A stretch of 29,749 nt of DNA, taken from contig CAMLRG010000055.1 in the NCBI GenBank assembly GCA_946482335.1, forward strand, positions 1-29,749, written 5' to 3'. This stretch comes from an uncultured Duganella sp. GTDB lineage: Bacteria > Pseudomonadota > Gammaproteobacteria > Burkholderiales > Burkholderiaceae. The notes beneath the pieces were generated by a model. The model searched no databases. It was not told the DNA's origin and saw only the letters and a list, made by a program, of their open reading frames with translations. Shown here piece by piece: positions 7,597 through 17,453 of this stretch; positions within the stretch are counted from its first letter, which is position 1, and each line of letters starts with the position of its first letter. The position numbers and the translations under genes are program-made.

Positions 7597-10278
7597 TCAC
7601 AGCTTGTAGTTCAGGCCGAGCAGGATCTGGCGGCCATAGGTGGTGTAGCGTTCCGGCGCATAGGCGCCGCTAGAGAACGGGCTGCCCTGCATGGTCTGGT
7701 AGGGCTCATTATTCACGTTATTCACCTGCAGCAGGATCGACAAGCCTTTCAGGCGGCCGGTCTCGAAGGCGTAGCCAGCCTGGAAGTCGATTTGCCGTTC
7801 GGCCAGGATCTCGCTGAACGAACGCAATGCAAACAGGCCCGTCACCTCGCCACGGTAGGCGGAACGGTAGCGCCGGCTCACGCGCGCCGAGAAACCATCC
7901 TTCTCGTAGTACAAGGTCACGTTGGATACGCTGCCGGACAGCCCGGGCAGTTTTTCCTTGGTGCCTGGCCCGTTCGGATGGATCGAGCTTTCGGTGCGCG
8001 AATAGCTGCCGGTTGCGCCAAAGCCGTCCAATGCCTGCCACAACATGCTGCCTTCCAGCGAGCCGGAAAGTTCAATGCCGCGCACCATGCCGCCCTGGCC
8101 ATTGGCCGGCCGGTTCATGGTACCGATGTTCGAGACCGGCACCACGTTGGAGGGGTTGGGGAAGCCGCTGAAATCGAACGCTGTCTGCTGGTTGTAGATA
8201 TAGTTCTGCAGCTTCTTGTAGAAGAACGCCATCGCCACGTAGCTGCTCTTGCCGAAGTAGTTTTCGGCGGATACGTCATAGGCATTGGCGCGCCACGGCT
8301 CCAGTTGCGGATTGCCGCCGCTGCCGCCCCACTCGCGGGTGGTCTGGTTGACGCCGCCGGAAGCGCCGGCGCGCATGTCCTGCATCTGCGGCCGCGCCAC
8401 GGTTTTCGCGGCGCCGAAGCGCAGGTAGCTGCGGTCCAGGTAGCGGCCCATGTCGAAGTTGAGGTTGAGGCTAGGCAGCACATCGGTGTAGCTGGCGCCA
8501 CTGCCGATCGCGGTGATCACGTCGCCGTTCACGGCCAGGCCGTCGGAATGCTGGTTGACGTGGATCGCCTGCACCCCGACATTGCCGCGCACCGGGACCG
8601 GTCCCAGTTCGGTATCGATCACCAGCTTGGCGAACGCCGTGGTCTGCTTCTCGGTCACGTTCCAGTTCTGCAGCGCCAGGTCGGCGCTGCGCGCAGGCTG
8701 CTGGTCATAGTATTTCGCCAGCACCGCCAGGGTGTCGTAACTCAGGACGGCCGGGATTCCGGCAAACGACAGCGAAGTGGAAGGCTGGATCAGGTCCTGC
8801 GACACCACGGCCGGCGCATGGTTGTTCTTGAGGAAGTAGTAGTTATTGATGTCCGAGTGCGTCTTTTCGCGCCTCGAATAGTTCAAGCCGGTTTCGATGC
8901 TGCTCAGGACGCCGTCCAGGCCATGCTTGGCCGAGACCTTGAACGTGCCCAGCTTGTCCTCCACGCGCGGACGGTGCATGTCGGCGTCCTTGCCCCAGCC
9001 GCCAACGTCGGTCAGGCGGATGATGTCGCGGTTGCTGAAGTCCACGCTCGGCCTGAAGTTCGGCAAGCCCGCACCGACCGGTATCTTGAACTGGAAGTCG
9101 TTATCGGTGATGCCGGAGTTGGCCGGTCCCAGGCCGGCATAAGTTTCCAGCACTTGCTCATTGCGCTTGGCGCGGGAGTAGGACAGGTCGCCCACCAGGT
9201 CCCAGCCATCGACCCGCAGCAGGTTGTTCCAGCCTACGGCGGACAACTTATCCTTGCGGGTGTTGTAATCGTTGCGCGCGATCGGTTCGAGGTTGACCAG
9301 GGTGCCGCCGGTCAGCAGACGCGTCCCGCCGATGGTTTCGATTTGCGGATTGCGGTACGTGACGGCACTCCACTGGTGCGAATTCCACATCATGCCGCGC
9401 ATGGTCTCGGTCTGGTCGAACTGCGAGTAGTACAGGTCGAGGGTGCTGCGGAAATTGCGCGAAGGACGGTATTCCAGCACGCCCATCAAACCATCGCGCA
9501 CTTGCTTGCGCGAGGTCGCCGTGACCTCGGCGCCTTTCAGCGCGACCACGTCCTCGTTCCCCGGCGGCAGGTTGTTCTGGTCACCCCACCACCACGATTT
9601 GTATTCCTTCTGCTGGCCTGGCGAATCCAGGCGGGCATAGCCAAGCGCCACGCCAACGGTGTTATTCATGAACTGGTCGACATAAGCAAAGCTCAGGCGC
9701 GTGCCTTTGTCGTCGGAACCGGCATTGAGCTTGCCGTTGCCGTTTTTCTCGACCCGTGCATTGAGCGCCAGCGCACGCCCGCGGCGGTCGAGCGGGCGCA
9801 CTGTCTGCAAGTCCACCGTGCCTGACAGCCCCTGCCCCATCAGCGCCGCGTCGGGCGTCTTGTACACTGTGACGCCGCTTAACAGCTCCGATGGATATTG
9901 GTCGTACTCGGCGCCGCGGTTATTGCTGGTGCTGACCAGTTCGCGGCCATTCATCAGGGTGCCGGCAAAGTCGGGCGCTAGGCCGCGCAGGGAAATCACC
10001 TGGGCACGGCCCGCCACACGCTGCGCCGTCAGCCCCGGCAGGCGGGCGATCGATTCCGCGATCGATACGTCCGGCAGCTTGCCGATATCCTCGGCCGTCA
10101 CCGCTTCGACGATGGAGTCCGATCCCTTCTTGATCGCGATCGCATTTTCGATACTGCCGCGGATACCTGCGACATAGACCTGCTGTAGCGGTTCTTCCTG
10201 TGCTTGCGCTGCCGCGCTCCACAGCAAGGCTGCGCATGCTGCGGCTATGGGACGGCGCGTCGTGCCGAGTTTGCTCAT
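7597..10278 (-). CDS. TonB-dependent receptor of the glycan operon
   Basis: An 893-residue outer-membrane receptor of the group common in Xanthomonas, Caulobacter and relatives for oligosaccharide uptake (TonB-Xanth-Caul type). A signal peptide ending AAAQAQ precedes the TonB-box region QQVYVAGIR, the plug (SDSIVEAVTAEDIGKLPDVSIAESIARLPG) and a large barrel ending in LLGLNYKL. ATG 10278 follows GGAGAGA; the frame opens earlier at 10320, but that would cover an operator. The gene leads the operon with two GH30 enzymes and is preceded by three LacI-type sites. It should import the oligosaccharide released by GH30 activity, most likely a beta-glucan fragment (inferred from context). Confidence 0.92.
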   Translation of the reverse strand: MSKLGTTRRPIAAACAALLWSAAAQAQEEPLQQVYVAGIRGSIENAIAIKKGSDSIVEAVTAEDIGKLPDVSIAESIARLPGLTAQRVAGRAQVISLRGLAPDFAGTLMNGRELVSTSNNRGAEYDQYPSELLSGVTVYKTPDAALMGQGLSGTVDLQTVRPLDRRGRALALNARVEKNGNGKLNAGSDDKGTRLSFAYVDQFMNNTVGVALGYARLDSPGQQKEYKSWWWGDQNNLPPGNEDVVALKGAEVTATSRKQVRDGLMGVLEYRPSRNFRSTLDLYYSQFDQTETMRGMMWNSHQWSAVTYRNPQIETIGGTRLLTGGTLVNLEPIARNDYNTRKDKLSAVGWNNLLRVDGWDLVGDLSYSRAKRNEQVLETYAGLGPANSGITDNDFQFKIPVGAGLPNFRPSVDFSNRDIIRLTDVGGWGKDADMHRPRVEDKLGTFKVSAKHGLDGVLSSIETGLNYSRREKTHSDINNYYFLKNNHAPAVVSQDLIQPSTSLSFAGIPAVLSYDTLAVLAKYYDQQPARSADLALQNWNVTEKQTTAFAKLVIDTELGPVPVRGNVGVQAIHVNQHSDGLAVNGDVITAIGSGASYTDVLPSLNLNFDMGRYLDRSYLRFGAAKTVARPQMQDMRAGASGGVNQTTREWGGSGGNPQLEPWRANAYDVSAENYFGKSSYVAMAFFYKKLQNYIYNQQTAFDFSGFPNPSNVVPVSNIGTMNRPANGQGGMVRGIELSGSLEGSMLWQALDGFGATGSYSRTESSIHPNGPGTKEKLPGLSGSVSNVTLYYEKDGFSARVSRRYRSAYRGEVTGLFALRSFSEILAERQIDFQAGYAFETGRLKGLSILLQVNNVNNEPYQTMQGSPFSSGAYAPERYTTYGRQILLGLNYKL

Positions 10279-10304
10279 GTGTCTCTCCATTCTCATCGAC
10301 CGGA

Positions 10305-10320
10305 TTGGTAACGTTTCCAC
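10305..10320. promoter_or_regulatory. Degenerate third LacI-type operator
   Basis: TTGGTAACGTTTCCAC differs from TTGGAAACGCTTCCAA (4629-4644) at three positions. It starts 30 bp from the next site, close to three helical turns, and lies between the perfect sites and the receptor start codon. Confidence 0.5.
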
Positions 10321-10334
10321 TTATTGGCCAAAAT

Positions 10335-10350
10335 TTGGAAGCGCTTCCAA
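10335..10350. promoter_or_regulatory. LacI-type operator 1 upstream of the TonB receptor
   Basis: Perfect 16-bp palindrome TTGGAAGCGCTTCCAA, the classic LacI-family operator shape with a central CG. It matches the site before the repressor gene except for one base. Confidence 0.92.
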
Positions 10351-10366
10351 GCCTGCCGATAAAAAA

Positions 10367-10382
10367 TTGGAAGCGCTTCCAA
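10367..10382. promoter_or_regulatory. LacI-type operator 2 upstream of the TonB receptor
   Basis: A second perfect TTGGAAGCGCTTCCAA, 32 bp from the first (about three helical turns), so two repressor dimers could sit on the same face of the DNA. I could not identify a convincing sigma-70 promoter between them. Confidence 0.92.
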
Positions 10383-10422
10383 TTCGAGGCCATTATGGTC
10401 CCGAACAAAATGCCATGTCAAC

Positions 10423-10448
10423 AAAAAAAAGGCGGCCCGCGGGCCGCC
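10423..10448 (-). terminator. Rho-independent terminator of the alcohol dehydrogenase operon
   Basis: On the minus strand the perfectly self-complementary GGCGGCCCGCGGGCCGCC (10431-10448) is followed by eight T residues (10423-10430). It lies about 20 bp after the alcohol dehydrogenase stop and separates that operon from the LacI-controlled one. Confidence 0.92.
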
Positions 10449-10469
10449 GAAGCAACACATTGGAGATCG

Positions 10470-12206
10470 TTATCGCGGTGCCAGCTTGAACACCCACACC
10501 GAGCCGCCCTGCTCGAGGAAGTTGACCTTCTTCGCCACTTCCCCGCCCCACAGCGGCACTGCACCGCCCCAGCCGGATACGACGGCCACGTATTGCGTGC
10601 CGCCGTCCTGCCAGGTGACGGGCGGTGCGACCACGCCGGAGCCGGTCTGGAACTGCCACAATTCCTTGCCGGTCTGTGCGTCGAGCGCCTTCAGGTAGCC
10701 TTCCGGCGTGCCGTAGAACACCAAGCCGCCGGCGGTCGCCATCGCCCCGCCCCACAGCGGCGCATTGTTCTTCACTTCCCACTTGATCTTGCCGCTCTTC
10801 GGGTCGATCGCCCGCAGGGCGCCGATGTAGTCGTCGAACAGCGGTTTGATGGTGAAGCCGGCACCCAGGTAGGCGCCGCCTTTCTTGTAGCTGATCGGCT
10901 CATTCCAGATATCCATGCCCCACTCGTTGGCGGGCACGTAGAACAACCTGGTCTGCGGGCTGTATGCCATCGGCTGCTGGTTTTTGGCGCCAAGGAAGGC
11001 CGGCGCTGCGAACACGGTACTGCCCTTCTTGCCCTCCTCACCCTTGGTCGGGTCGCCTGGACGGCCATCGGACGTGAAGTTCGGGCGGCCGGTCTTCAAG
11101 TCGATGCCGGTGGCCCAGGTGATCTTGCGCACGAAGGGAAAGGCATTCACCAGCTTGCCGTCGCGGGCATCGTTCACGTAGAAGAAGCCGTTGCGGTCGG
11201 CCTTGCCGCCATAGCGCTTGCCGTCCATCTCGAAGGTGACGAACTCATTGGCGCCGTCGAAGTCCCAGGCATCATTCGGCGTATTCTGGTACGCCCATTT
11301 GATGGCGCCGGTCAGCGGGTCAAGCGCCACCGTGGAGGAGGAGTAAAGGTTGTCGCCGGGACGCAGGTGGCTGTTCCAGGGCGCCGGGTTGCCGGTGCCG
11401 AAGTACGCCAGGCCGGTTTTCGGGTCGTAGGTGCCGCCCATCCAGGTCGAGGCGCCGCCAGTCTTCCACAATTCACCCGGCCAGGACTTGTTGACCGAAC
11501 CGGTGACGCCGGTCTCGGTGGCTTTGCCTTCGCTATCGTACTTGTAGCCCATGTGGCCTTCCACCGTTGGGCGGGTCCACAGCAGCTCGCCGGTCTTGGG
11601 GTCGCGGCCTTCGACGCGGCCGACGATGCCGAATTCACCGCCCGATACACCGGTCAGCAGCACGCCGTTGGCAATCAGGGGGGCGGCGGTCATCGAGTAG
11701 CCGGCGGCGTAGTCGTCCACCTTTTCCTTCCACACCACTTTGCCGGTGTCCTGGTCCAGTGCGACCAACTGTGCGTCCAGCGTGCCGAAGATCACCAGGT
11801 TGTCGTACAGGGCGGCGCCGCGGTTGATCACGTCGCAGCACGGCATGATGGCGTCCGGCAGGCGGTGCTCGTACTTCCACAGCTTGTTGCCGGTCTTGAG
11901 GTCGAGGGCGAAGATGCGCGAGTAGGAAGCGGTCACGAACATCTTGCCGTTGTAGATCAGCGGCTGCGATTCCTGGCCGCGCTGTTTTTCGCCGCCGAAC
12001 GAGAACGACCATGCCGGTACCAGGCGGCTGACATTGCGCGTATTGATCTGCTTCAGCGGCGAGTAGCGCTGTCCCTCCGACCCCATGCCGGAAGAAAGCA
12101 CGCTGCCGGTGTCCTTGGCGGCGTTGTCCAGCATGGTGGTGGTGACGCTGGCGGCCTGCGCCAGTGTTGCTGCCCCCAGCAGCATTCCGATAGTGATGTA
12201 TTTCAC
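10470..12206 (-). CDS. PQQ-dependent alcohol dehydrogenase, lanthanide-type active site
   Basis: A 578-residue periplasmic quinoprotein of the methanol/ethanol dehydrogenase family; it oxidises alcohols to aldehydes and passes electrons to a cytochrome c. It has a signal peptide ([18 protein letters not shown]), the adjacent-cysteine disulfide (C123-C124 in [10 protein letters not shown]), and the metal ligands Glu191 (GGEFG), Asn273 (GTGNPAPWN) and catalytic Asp315 in NDAWDFDG. Asp317, two residues on, is the extra ligand of lanthanide-dependent enzymes (PedH, XoxF); calcium enzymes usually have Ala or Ser there. C-terminal tryptophan-docking repeats are present ([14 protein letters not shown]). 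The start is GTG after GGAGACAGGAC. It is the last gene of an operon after an aldehyde dehydrogenase and a DUF779 protein. The substrate is probably ethanol or another short alcohol (inferred). Confidence 0.93.
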   Translation of the reverse strand: MKYITIGMLLGAATLAQAASVTTTMLDNAAKDTGSVLSSGMGSEGQRYSPLKQINTRNVSRLVPAWSFSFGGEKQRGQESQPLIYNGKMFVTASYSRIFALDLKTGNKLWKYEHRLPDAIMPCCDVINRGAALYDNLVIFGTLDAQLVALDQDTGKVVWKEKVDDYAAGYSMTAAPLIANGVLLTGVSGGEFGIVGRVEGRDPKTGELLWTRPTVEGHMGYKYDSEGKATETGVTGSVNKSWPGELWKTGGASTWMGGTYDPKTGLAYFGTGNPAPWNSHLRPGDNLYSSSTVALDPLTGAIKWAYQNTPNDAWDFDGANEFVTFEMDGKRYGGKADRNGFFYVNDARDGKLVNAFPFVRKITWATGIDLKTGRPNFTSDGRPGDPTKGEEGKKGSTVFAAPAFLGAKNQQPMAYSPQTRLFYVPANEWGMDIWNEPISYKKGGAYLGAGFTIKPLFDDYIGALRAIDPKSGKIKWEVKNNAPLWGGAMATAGGLVFYGTPEGYLKALDAQTGKELWQFQTGSGVVAPPVTWQDGGTQYVAVVSGWGGAVPLWGGEVAKKVNFLEQGGSVWVFKLAPR

Positions 12207-12221
12207 GTCCTGTCTCCTGTT

Positions 12222-12575
12222 TTATCGTTGTGGATCGGTCATCAGGCGGGAACGCAGCAGGAAGCGCTTGCCGGTGCCGTTATCGAGCGAGAACATGCCG
12301 CCATTGCCCGGCACCACATCGATGATCAGCTGCGTGTGCTGCCAGTACTCGAACTGTTCCTGCCCCATGAAGAAGGGCATGCCGCCCAGGTTGCCGAGAT
12401 AAACGTCGGTCTCGCTGACGTTGAACTCGTTCGCCGGGTAGCACATCGGCGAACTGCCATCGCAGCAGCCGCCGGACTGGAAGAACAGGATCGGACCATG
12501 CTGCCGATACAGCTCGGCGATCAGCGCCAGGGCCGGTTCGGTGGCCGTCACGCGGGCGGCAATTGCGGTATCCAT
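12222..12575 (-). CDS. DUF779 family protein
   Basis: A 117-residue protein of the DUF779 family, which is repeatedly found beside acetaldehyde dehydrogenases. A cysteine-rich segment GGCCDGSSPMCYP (about 35-47) looks suited to metal or redox chemistry. No signal peptide is visible, so it is cytoplasmic. The frame opens further upstream, but the ATG at 12575 (MDTAIAARV), after AAAGGCAGGGA, is the family start and avoids overlapping the aldehyde dehydrogenase. It lies 23 bp after that gene and 15 bp before the alcohol dehydrogenase, so all three are co-transcribed. The biochemical role is unknown; accessory function for the aldehyde dehydrogenase is an inference from context. Confidence 0.88.
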   Translation of the reverse strand: MDTAIAARVTATEPALALIAELYRQHGPILFFQSGGCCDGSSPMCYPANEFNVSETDVYLGNLGGMPFFMGQEQFEYWQHTQLIIDVVPGNGGMFSLDNGTGKRFLLRSRLMTDPQR

Positions 12576-12598
12576 GCTGTGTCCCTGCCTTTCCGCGC

Positions 12599-14119
<1,521 letters not shown>

Positions 14120-14158
14120 GTCGTCCTCTATTGAGTGGTTGTGGGTATTGGTGGGTTC

Positions 14159-14173
14159 GCAATTGCCGTGCCA
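14159..14173 (-). promoter_or_regulatory. sigma-54 promoter of the aldehyde/alcohol dehydrogenase operon
   Basis: On the minus strand TGGCACGGCAATTGC matches the sigma-54 consensus TGGCACG-N4-TTGC at every fixed position. The expected start near 14147 gives a leader of about 28 nt before ATG 14119. Confidence 0.9.
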
Positions 14174-14214
14174 GCTGCTTTTGCGCTTTGCCTGGCGCTC
14201 CGCGCAACAACAGC

Positions 14215-14236
14215 TGTTCCAAACTTGAACACCTGT
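14215..14236 (-). promoter_or_regulatory. Candidate activator-binding site (UAS) of the dehydrogenase operon
   Basis: On the plus strand TGTTCCAAACTTGAACAC followed by CTGT. TGTTC and GAACA form an inverted pair with 7 bp between. The 22 bp match the site before pedF (21015-21036) at 18 positions in the same orientation to the gene. It begins 43 bp upstream of the -24 GG. The bound protein is presumably the AcoR-type activator, but this is not shown. Confidence 0.7.
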
Positions 14237-14244
14237 TGCTCAAT

Positions 14245-15174
14245 TCAACGGATCACCACTCCCCAGGGCAGCTCGCCGACCGTGATGTCGGCCACCTTGC
14301 GCGCGCTGGCGGTATCGATCACGGACACGCTGCCGGAACGGCCATTTGCCACGTACAGCTTGCTGCCGTCCGGTGTCATGGCCATATTCCAGGGCCGCTT
14401 GCCGACGGCGATGGTGGCGCTGACCTCGTTACGTGCCGTGTCGATGCGCATCACGCTGCCGTCCGTGCCGTTGGAGACGTAGACACTGCGGCCGTCGGGG
14501 TGCACAGCGATGCCATTGGCATTGCGGCCTGCCGGCACGGTGGCCAGCGTGCGCAAGGTCGCCGGGTCGATCACGTACACTGCGTTGGCCAGCTCGCATG
14601 CAACGTAGACCCGGCTCGCATCGGGCGCAAAGCCGATGCCGCGTGGGCGCAGCCCCACCGCGACAGAACCGGTCTGGCGGCGCAGCGCAACGTCGATCAC
14701 GTCCACCTGCTCCGCATCCTCGGCACTGACGTAGAGGTAGCGGCTGTCCGGGCTGAATACCGCATGTTCGGGGTTGCGGCCTTGTACCGGGATGTCGGCC
14801 AGGCGGGCATGCGTGACGGCGTCGAACAGGGCCACGCTATTGCCTTCCTCCACGGCCACGGCCACCATTGTGCCGTCCGGCGATACGCTGACGCCCTCGG
14901 GCGAGCTGCCCAGTGCCAGGGCCACGCTGGTGCCGGCCGCGCTGTCGATCGCCAGCAGGCTGCCGCTGCCGGCATCGCTGACGAACAGTTGGCGCCCGGC
15001 TGGACCGATGCCGATGCCTCGCGGCCGTTTGCCTGCCGGGATCTGTCGGACCACGGTGTCGGTCGAGGTGTCGATCACGCTGATGGTGCCGGATTTCTCG
15101 TTCGGCACATAGGCGAAGGGCGCGGCACTGGCGCCGGCCGCGGCGCATAGCGCCATGAGCAGGATTGCCTTCAT
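14245..15174 (-). CDS. PQQ-catabolism-associated YVTN beta-propeller protein
   Basis: A 309-residue secreted seven-bladed beta-propeller with YVTN-type repeats, for example FAYVPNEKSGTISVIDTST, LFVSDAGSGSLLAID, VYVACELANAVYVID and LYVANGRSGSVSVID. It fits the family annotated as PQQ-dependent catabolism-associated beta-propeller protein. A signal peptide (MKAILLMALCAAAGASA) sends it to the periplasm. ATG 15174 follows AAAGGAGACATC; the longer frame to 15309 would cover the promoters. A sigma-54 element (15212-15226) lies about 26 nt upstream of the expected transcript start-to-ATG leader, and pqqU is divergent. Its function is not established in the family; a scaffold or binding role in alcohol oxidation is a guess. 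Confidence 0.88.
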   Translation of the reverse strand: MKAILLMALCAAAGASAAPFAYVPNEKSGTISVIDTSTDTVVRQIPAGKRPRGIGIGPAGRQLFVSDAGSGSLLAIDSAAGTSVALALGSSPEGVSVSPDGTMVAVAVEEGNSVALFDAVTHARLADIPVQGRNPEHAVFSPDSRYLYVSAEDAEQVDVIDVALRRQTGSVAVGLRPRGIGFAPDASRVYVACELANAVYVIDPATLRTLATVPAGRNANGIAVHPDGRSVYVSNGTDGSVMRIDTARNEVSATIAVGKRPWNMAMTPDGSKLYVANGRSGSVSVIDTASARKVADITVGELPWGVVIR

Positions 15175-15211
15175 GATGTCTCCTTTGGTATGGTGTGTGC
15201 CCGTTAGTAAT

Positions 15212-15226
15212 GCAAGCGATATGCCA
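15212..15226 (-). promoter_or_regulatory. sigma-54 -24/-12 element for the beta-propeller gene
   Basis: On the minus strand TGGCATATCGCTTGC (then A) has TGGCA and TTGC at canonical spacing. The expected start near 15200 leaves about 26 nt to ATG 15174, like the leaders of the other operons. Confidence 0.65.
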
Positions 15227-15251
15227 GCAACCGTGCGGCACGGCGGTGCCT

Positions 15252-15266
15252 TGGCAGGCATATTGC
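15252..15266 (+). promoter_or_regulatory. sigma-54 -24/-12 element for pqqU
   Basis: TGGCAGGCATATTGC (then T) has TGGCA and TTGC at canonical spacing. The expected start near 15278 gives a leader of about 46 nt. It stands back to back with the element at 15212-15226, with only 25 bp between the two -24 boxes. Confidence 0.6.
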
Positions 15267-15323
15267 TTATGTGTCCGGGAGACCCGCGCAGCGGGCATGC
15301 TGAACACATCCGAGGAGACTGAG

Positions 15324-17453
15324 ATGCACCCGATCCGTTTGAACGTCATGGCCGGCCTGCTGGCCAGCCTGTTTTCCCCCATGCTGGCGCAGGCTGCGCC
15401 AGGCGGCGCGGCGCCCGAAGGGGCGGCGATTGCCGATGTCGTCGTCATCAGCGGCAGCCGCACCGAACACCAGAGCTTCGACCTGCCGGCGGCGGTGGAC
15501 GTCCTGGATGCGCAGCGCATCCAGGAAGGGCAGTTGCGCGTCAACGCTTCCGAGGCCCTGGCCGCCGTGCCCGGCGTGGTGGTGCAGAACCGCCAGAACT
15601 ATGCGCAGGACCTGCAAATCTCCTCGCGCGGCTTCGGCGCCCGCTCAGCCTTTGGCGTGCGCGGTGTGCGGCTGATCACCGATGGCATTCCGGCCAGCAT
15701 GCCGGACGGCCAGGGCCAGGCGGCCACGTTCAACCTCGACATGGCGGAACGCATCGAGGTATTGCGCGGACCGTATTCGGCCATCTATGGCAACCATGCG
15801 GGCGGCGTGATCCAGCTGTTCACGCGCGACGGTGAGGGCGCGCCGACCGTGGAGGCAAGCATTGCCGGCGGCAGCGACGGCTTGCGCAAGACCGGCCTCA
15901 ATGCACAGGGCAGCGCCGGGGGTGTCGGCTATGTGCTGGACGCTTCCCGTTTCGAAACGGATGGCTACCGCGACCACAGTGCGGCGCGGCGCGACCAGGC
16001 CATGGCGAAACTGAGCCTGCAGCCGATGGCCGGCGCCAGGCTGGTATTGGTGGCGAATGGCCTGCGGCAAAAAGATACCCAGGATCCGCTGGGCGCCACC
16101 TGGGCCACGTGGCAACGCGACCCGCGTGCCGGCGAGACCGACGCCAGCGATACCCAGGTGCCAAAGCGCACGCTGGCGGAGCGCTATGACACGCGCAAGA
16201 GCATCGACCACCAGCAAGGCGGCGCCAGCTGGGACCAGCGCTTCGCATCCGGCAGCCTGCACGCCAGCGTATGGGGCGGCAACCGGCGCGTGACGCAATT
16301 CCAGTCATTCTCCAAAGGCTTCCAGGCGCCGGCCAGCCATTCGGGAGGGGTGATCGATTTCGACCGGGATTTCTATGGCACGGATATCAACTGGCAGGAT
16401 ATGCGCGAGCTGGCGGGCGGCCGGCTGACCACCACGTTTGGTGTGGAATACAGCCGCTCCAGCGACGAGCGCAAAGGCTACGAGAACTTCATCGGCAATA
16501 CCTTCGGCGTGCAGGGCAAGCTGCGCCGCGATGAGGAGGACGTGGTATCGAGCACCGATCCTTATGTGCAGTCGGAATGGCAGGGCGAGCGCTGGCAGTT
16601 CACGGCGGGCTTGCGCCATAGCCGCATGCGGGTGTCGGTCGATGACCATTTCGCCGGCAACGGCAACGACAGCGGCTCGCTGCGCTTCAGCCGCAGCACG
16701 CCGCTGCTGGGCGTGCTGTACAAATTGACGCCGGGCCTGAACCTGTACGCGACTGCGGCACGCGGTTTCGAGGCTCCGACGCTGAATGAATTGTTTTATT
16801 CCGCCAGCGGTGCCGGTTTCAACTTCAAGCTGCGCCCTGCCCGCAGCACCCATGTCGAAGCCGGCATCAAGGCCCGCGCCGGCGACACGCGCATCGATGC
16901 CGCGCTGTTCCAGGTGCGCACGCAGGATGAACTGGTGGTCGATACCGCCAGCGGCGGCCGCACCAGTTACCGCAATGCCAGCGAAACGCTGCGCCAGGGC
17001 GCCGAGCTGTCGCTCGACAGCAAGCTGGGGGCCGGTTTCAGCACACGCGTGGCGGCCACGGTCCTGAAGGCGACCTACGAGAAACCGTTCGGCAGCGTGC
17101 GCGAAGGCAGCCGCCTGCCGGGTGTGCCACGCGCCAGCCTGTTTGCCGAGCTGTCCTGGAAATCCAGCGGGGAACGCTTCGGCGCCGCGCTCGAGTCGCT
17201 CAGCGTGGGCCGGGTGTTCGCCGACGATGCCAATGCCGACGTGCCGGCACCGGGCTACAGCGTGCTGAATGCGCGCCTGGTCGCCAAGCAAGCGTGGGCG
17301 GGATGGCGGATCAGCGAGTTTGTCCGCCTGAACAACCTGGCGGACCGGCGCTACATCGGTTCCGTCATCGTCGGCGACAGCAACAAGCGCTATTACGAGG
17401 CCGCCCCCGGCCGCAACTGGGCAGCCGGTGTCAGTGCGCAGTACCAGTTCTAG
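15324..17453 (+). CDS. pqqU: TonB-dependent PQQ receptor (PqqU/YncD-like)
   Basis: A 709-residue outer-membrane receptor. It closely resembles E. coli YncD, renamed PqqU for its role in PQQ uptake, as I remember that sequence: the plug has VPGVVVQNRQNYAQDLQISS and GFGARSAFGVRGVRL followed by DGIPASMPDGQGQ, and the end has YIGSVIVGDSNKRYYEAAPGRN. A signal peptide ends at MLAQAA and a TonB box (DVVVISGSR) follows. ATG 15324 is preceded by GAGGAGA; the open frame from 15195 would include the promoter. A sigma-54 element precedes it. It ends in a CTAG that is also the stop of the convergent receptor gene. Import of PQQ for the neighbouring quinoprotein is a strong contextual inference. The PqqU assignment rests on remembered motifs, not an alignment. 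Confidence 0.85.
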   Translation: MHPIRLNVMAGLLASLFSPMLAQAAPGGAAPEGAAIADVVVISGSRTEHQSFDLPAAVDVLDAQRIQEGQLRVNASEALAAVPGVVVQNRQNYAQDLQISSRGFGARSAFGVRGVRLITDGIPASMPDGQGQAATFNLDMAERIEVLRGPYSAIYGNHAGGVIQLFTRDGEGAPTVEASIAGGSDGLRKTGLNAQGSAGGVGYVLDASRFETDGYRDHSAARRDQAMAKLSLQPMAGARLVLVANGLRQKDTQDPLGATWATWQRDPRAGETDASDTQVPKRTLAERYDTRKSIDHQQGGASWDQRFASGSLHASVWGGNRRVTQFQSFSKGFQAPASHSGGVIDFDRDFYGTDINWQDMRELAGGRLTTTFGVEYSRSSDERKGYENFIGNTFGVQGKLRRDEEDVVSSTDPYVQSEWQGERWQFTAGLRHSRMRVSVDDHFAGNGNDSGSLRFSRSTPLLGVLYKLTPGLNLYATAARGFEAPTLNELFYSASGAGFNFKLRPARSTHVEAGIKARAGDTRIDAALFQVRTQDELVVDTASGGRTSYRNASETLRQGAELSLDSKLGAGFSTRVAATVLKATYEKPFGSVREGSRLPGVPRASLFAELSWKSSGERFGAALESLSVGRVFADDANADVPAPGYSVLNARLVAKQAWAGWRISEFVRLNNLADRRYIGSVIVGDSNKRYYEAAPGRNWAAGVSAQYQF

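Noticed and set aside
7213..9825. 870-codon plus-strand frame antisense to the TonB receptor
   Set aside because: It is a GC-rich shadow of a clear receptor gene, with no domain, signal or ribosome site. Similar long antisense frames at 2155-3210, 4706-5986, 6048-7673, 10200-12602, 12563-14134, 19666-21711 and 23258-25408 were dropped for the same reason.
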